DNA from: Mucilaginibacter sp. SG564
Lineage (GTDB): Bacteria > Bacteroidota > Bacteroidia > Sphingobacteriales > Sphingobacteriaceae
DNA length: 64,000 nucleotides
Assembly: GCF_013149275.1 (NCBI RefSeq)
Contig: NZ_JABGNA010000001.1
Coordinates: forward strand, 496,001 to 560,000
Direction: 5' to 3'
The translations under genes and the position numbers were made by a program. Below, piece by piece: positions 62,395-64,000 of the stretch (position 1 is the stretch's first letter; every line of letters starts with the position of its first letter). The notes under the pieces are model-generated. The model worked only from the letters and a program-made list of their open reading frames with translations, searched no databases and was not told the origin of the DNA.

Positions 62395-63396
62395 ATGGCC
62401 AGTAAAACTTTTTTTTGCATAGATGCGCATACCTGCGGTAACCCTGTAAGGTTGGTGGCCGGTGGCGGCCCAACATTAAAGGGCGATAACATGAGTCAAA
62501 AGCGCCAGCACTTTTTGAAGGAGTATGATTGGATCAGGACGGGACTAATGTTTGAGCCCCGGGGCCATGATATGATGTCGGGTAGTATCCTGTATCCGCC
62601 TCATGACCCGGCAAATGATGTGGCTGTTTTGTTTATCGAAACCAGTGGTTGTTTACCCATGTGTGGTCATGGAACCATCGGAACTATTACCATTGCTGTG
62701 GAAGAGGGACTGATACAACCTAAAGTGCCGGGTATCATCCGCATGGAAGCCCCCGCAGGCCTGGTATTGATCGAATATAAACAGGAAGGTAAAAAAGTTA
62801 CTTCGGTAAAGCTTAAAAACGTAGCGGCTTATCTGGCAGCAACAGATCTGCAGGTGGAATGCCCGGACCTGGGCATGCTCACCATTGATGTATCCTACGG
62901 TGGAAATTACTATGCCATAGTTGATCCACAGCCCAATTTTGGAGGGATTGAGCATTATACCGCCGGGCAACTGATTGCCTGGAGCCAGGTATTACGCAAA
63001 CGTATCAACGAAAAATATGAGTTCGTGCATCCACAGGACCCTACCATCAATACCTGTACACATATCCTCTGGGCCGGGGCTACATTATCCGCCGATGCCA
63101 CAGCCCGGAACGCGGTATTTTATGGCGATAAGGCTATAGATAGGTCGCCTTGCGGCACAGGTACTTCAGCCCGTATGGCGCAATGGCATGCCAAGGGAAA
63201 GCTGCAGGTTGGTGAGCCTTTTATCCATGAAAGTATTATTGGTAGTAAATTTACAGGCAGGGTAGAAGAAGTGGTAAAGATCAATGATATAGATGCCATT
63301 ATTCCAAGTGTGGAAGGCTGGGCAAAGGTGTATGGCTACAATACCATTAAAATAGACGATGACGATCCTTACGCTCATGGTTTCCAGGTGATATAA
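62395..63396 (+). CDS. 4-hydroxyproline 2-epimerase (proline racemase family)
   Basis: A 333-residue cytoplasmic enzyme. Both catalytic cysteines are present: Cys90 in 'LPMCGHGTIGT' and Cys253 in 'DRSPCGTGTSARM'. This separates it from the related trans-3-hydroxyproline dehydratases, which have Thr at the second site. 'CIDAHTCGNPVRLVAGGGP' opens the protein as usual. It converts trans-4-hydroxy-L-proline to cis-4-hydroxy-D-proline, the first step of the pathway formed with its neighbours. Proline racemase activity is a less likely alternative, given the context. Confidence 0.92.
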   Translation: MASKTFFCIDAHTCGNPVRLVAGGGPTLKGDNMSQKRQHFLKEYDWIRTGLMFEPRGHDMMSGSILYPPHDPANDVAVLFIETSGCLPMCGHGTIGTITIAVEEGLIQPKVPGIIRMEAPAGLVLIEYKQEGKKVTSVKLKNVAAYLAATDLQVECPDLGMLTIDVSYGGNYYAIVDPQPNFGGIEHYTAGQLIAWSQVLRKRINEKYEFVHPQDPTINTCTHILWAGATLSADATARNAVFYGDKAIDRSPCGTGTSARMAQWHAKGKLQVGEPFIHESIIGSKFTGRVEEVVKINDIDAIIPSVEGWAKVYGYNTIKIDDDDPYAHGFQVI

Positions 63397-63435
63397 CTTG
63401 CTTTATTTTTAAAATCAAAATCTCAAAAATACATT

Positions 63436-64000
63436 ATGACTAAAGTGCTGATTATTGGTGGTGGGATTGTTGGTCTGAGTTCAGCTTATTATTTACATAA
63501 AGCCGGGCACCAGGTTACCGTGGTTGATAAAGGAAATATGACCGACAATTGCTCTTATGGGAATGCCGGCATGATCGTACCAAGTCATTTTATACCCCTG
63601 GCCACACCAGGTATGGTAAGTCAGGGTATCCGCTGGATGTTTAGCAGTAAAAGCCCGTTCTATGTAAAACCTTCGCTCAATCCGGAATTGATATCCTGGG
63701 GCCTTAAATTCCTGAAAAAGGCTAATGCTGAGCATGTGGAAAGATCGGCTATTCCTTTAACAGAACTTTCTTTATTGAGCAAACAACTTTACCAGGAGCT
63801 GAGCAAAGAGCCTGATTTTGAATTTGATTTGATTGAAAAGGGTATCTTGATGTTTTATAAAACCGAAAAGGCTGCCGAAGAAGAAGCTCATATGACTGAA
63901 AAGGGCAGGCAACTAGGCCTGGATATGAAAGTGCTCACACCAGCCGACTGCATAAAGCTGCAACCCAAATTGAATCTGGATGTATTGGGTGCAGTGCATT
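63436..64000 (+). CDS. FAD-dependent D-amino-acid (D-hydroxyproline) dehydrogenase, partial
   Basis: An open frame starting at ATG 63436 and running off the window edge (188 residues seen). It begins 'MTKVLIIGGGIVGLSSAYYL', the FAD-binding GxGxxG motif, followed by 'VVDKGNMTDNCSYGNAGMIV', as in DadA-type oxidases. It lies 39 bases after the epimerase, so it is the expected enzyme that oxidises cis-4-hydroxy-D-proline to the pyrroline. The end and the likely following aldehyde dehydrogenase are outside the window. Confidence 0.88.
   Translation, partial: MTKVLIIGGGIVGLSSAYYLHKAGHQVTVVDKGNMTDNCSYGNAGMIVPSHFIPLATPGMVSQGIRWMFSSKSPFYVKPSLNPELISWGLKFLKKANAEHVERSAIPLTELSLLSKQLYQELSKEPDFEFDLIEKGILMFYKTEKAAEEEAHMTEKGRQLGLDMKVLTPADCIKLQPKLNLDVLGAVH

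Overview
The window looks like a chromosomal segment of a Bacteroidota, most likely a Sphingobacteriaceae member such as Mucilaginibacter or Pedobacter. This placement is an inference from gene content: Sec/SPII lipoproteins, a TonB-dependent receptor with HmuY proteins, DUF2723 and RemB-type proteins, LytTR regulation, many secreted carbohydrate enzymes, and Bacteroidota-type promoters (TTTG, 19-21 bases, TAnnTTTG). I saw no rRNA, tRNA, CRISPR array, phage or transposase gene.

Region by region. 1-6 kb: the end of a TonB receptor followed by HmuY-type and DUF5018-like lipoproteins and an AraC regulator, read as a heme/iron acquisition operon. 6-14 kb: a broken ECF sigma gene, an alpha/beta hydrolase, a LytTR response regulator, an aquaporin, a hybrid histidine kinase and a RemB/Wzi-like outer-membrane protein. 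14.6-20.4 kb: a DUF2723 glycosyltransferase-like membrane protein and a DUF3857-transglutaminase-DUF2569 protein. 20.8-25.6 kb: a tight operon with an HD phosphohydrolase fused to a Pycsar-type membrane effector, polyphosphate kinase 1, an SdiA-regulated-type lipoprotein and a PAP2 phosphatase. 25.8-32.3 kb: a GAF-like protein, a BamA/TamA-type barrel with a kinase-like N-terminal region, and a DACNV/diadenylate-cyclase-like protein. 32.4-36.6 kb: Crp-type regulator, MFS carrier, SDR, DinB and TetR. 36.9-42.8 kb: a complete RND efflux operon with matching TetR-type palindromes. 42.9-56.4 kb: alginate-lyase-like, GH20 and GH9 enzymes, small enzymes, hydrolases, a LysR gene and an M1 aminopeptidase. 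56.7-64 kb: a DHA2 efflux carrier, a GH127 arabinofuranosidase and, divergently, a hydroxyproline catabolic operon that runs off the end.

The strongest observations are these. First, a roughly 265-base intergenic element is present twice (20.47-20.73 and 61.05-61.32 kb); each copy has TATATTTG, exactly seven bases, then a long hairpin whose sequence differs while its pairing is kept, followed by a conserved AT-rich tail. Second, an HD-PycTM protein sits in an operon with ppk1 and no nucleotide cyclase. Third, a GH127 enzyme adjoins hydroxyproline catabolism, which suggests use of plant extensin. Fourth, a DRH...DRD kinase-like signature lies in front of an outer-membrane barrel. Fifth, several palindromic repeat families fill gaps between genes.
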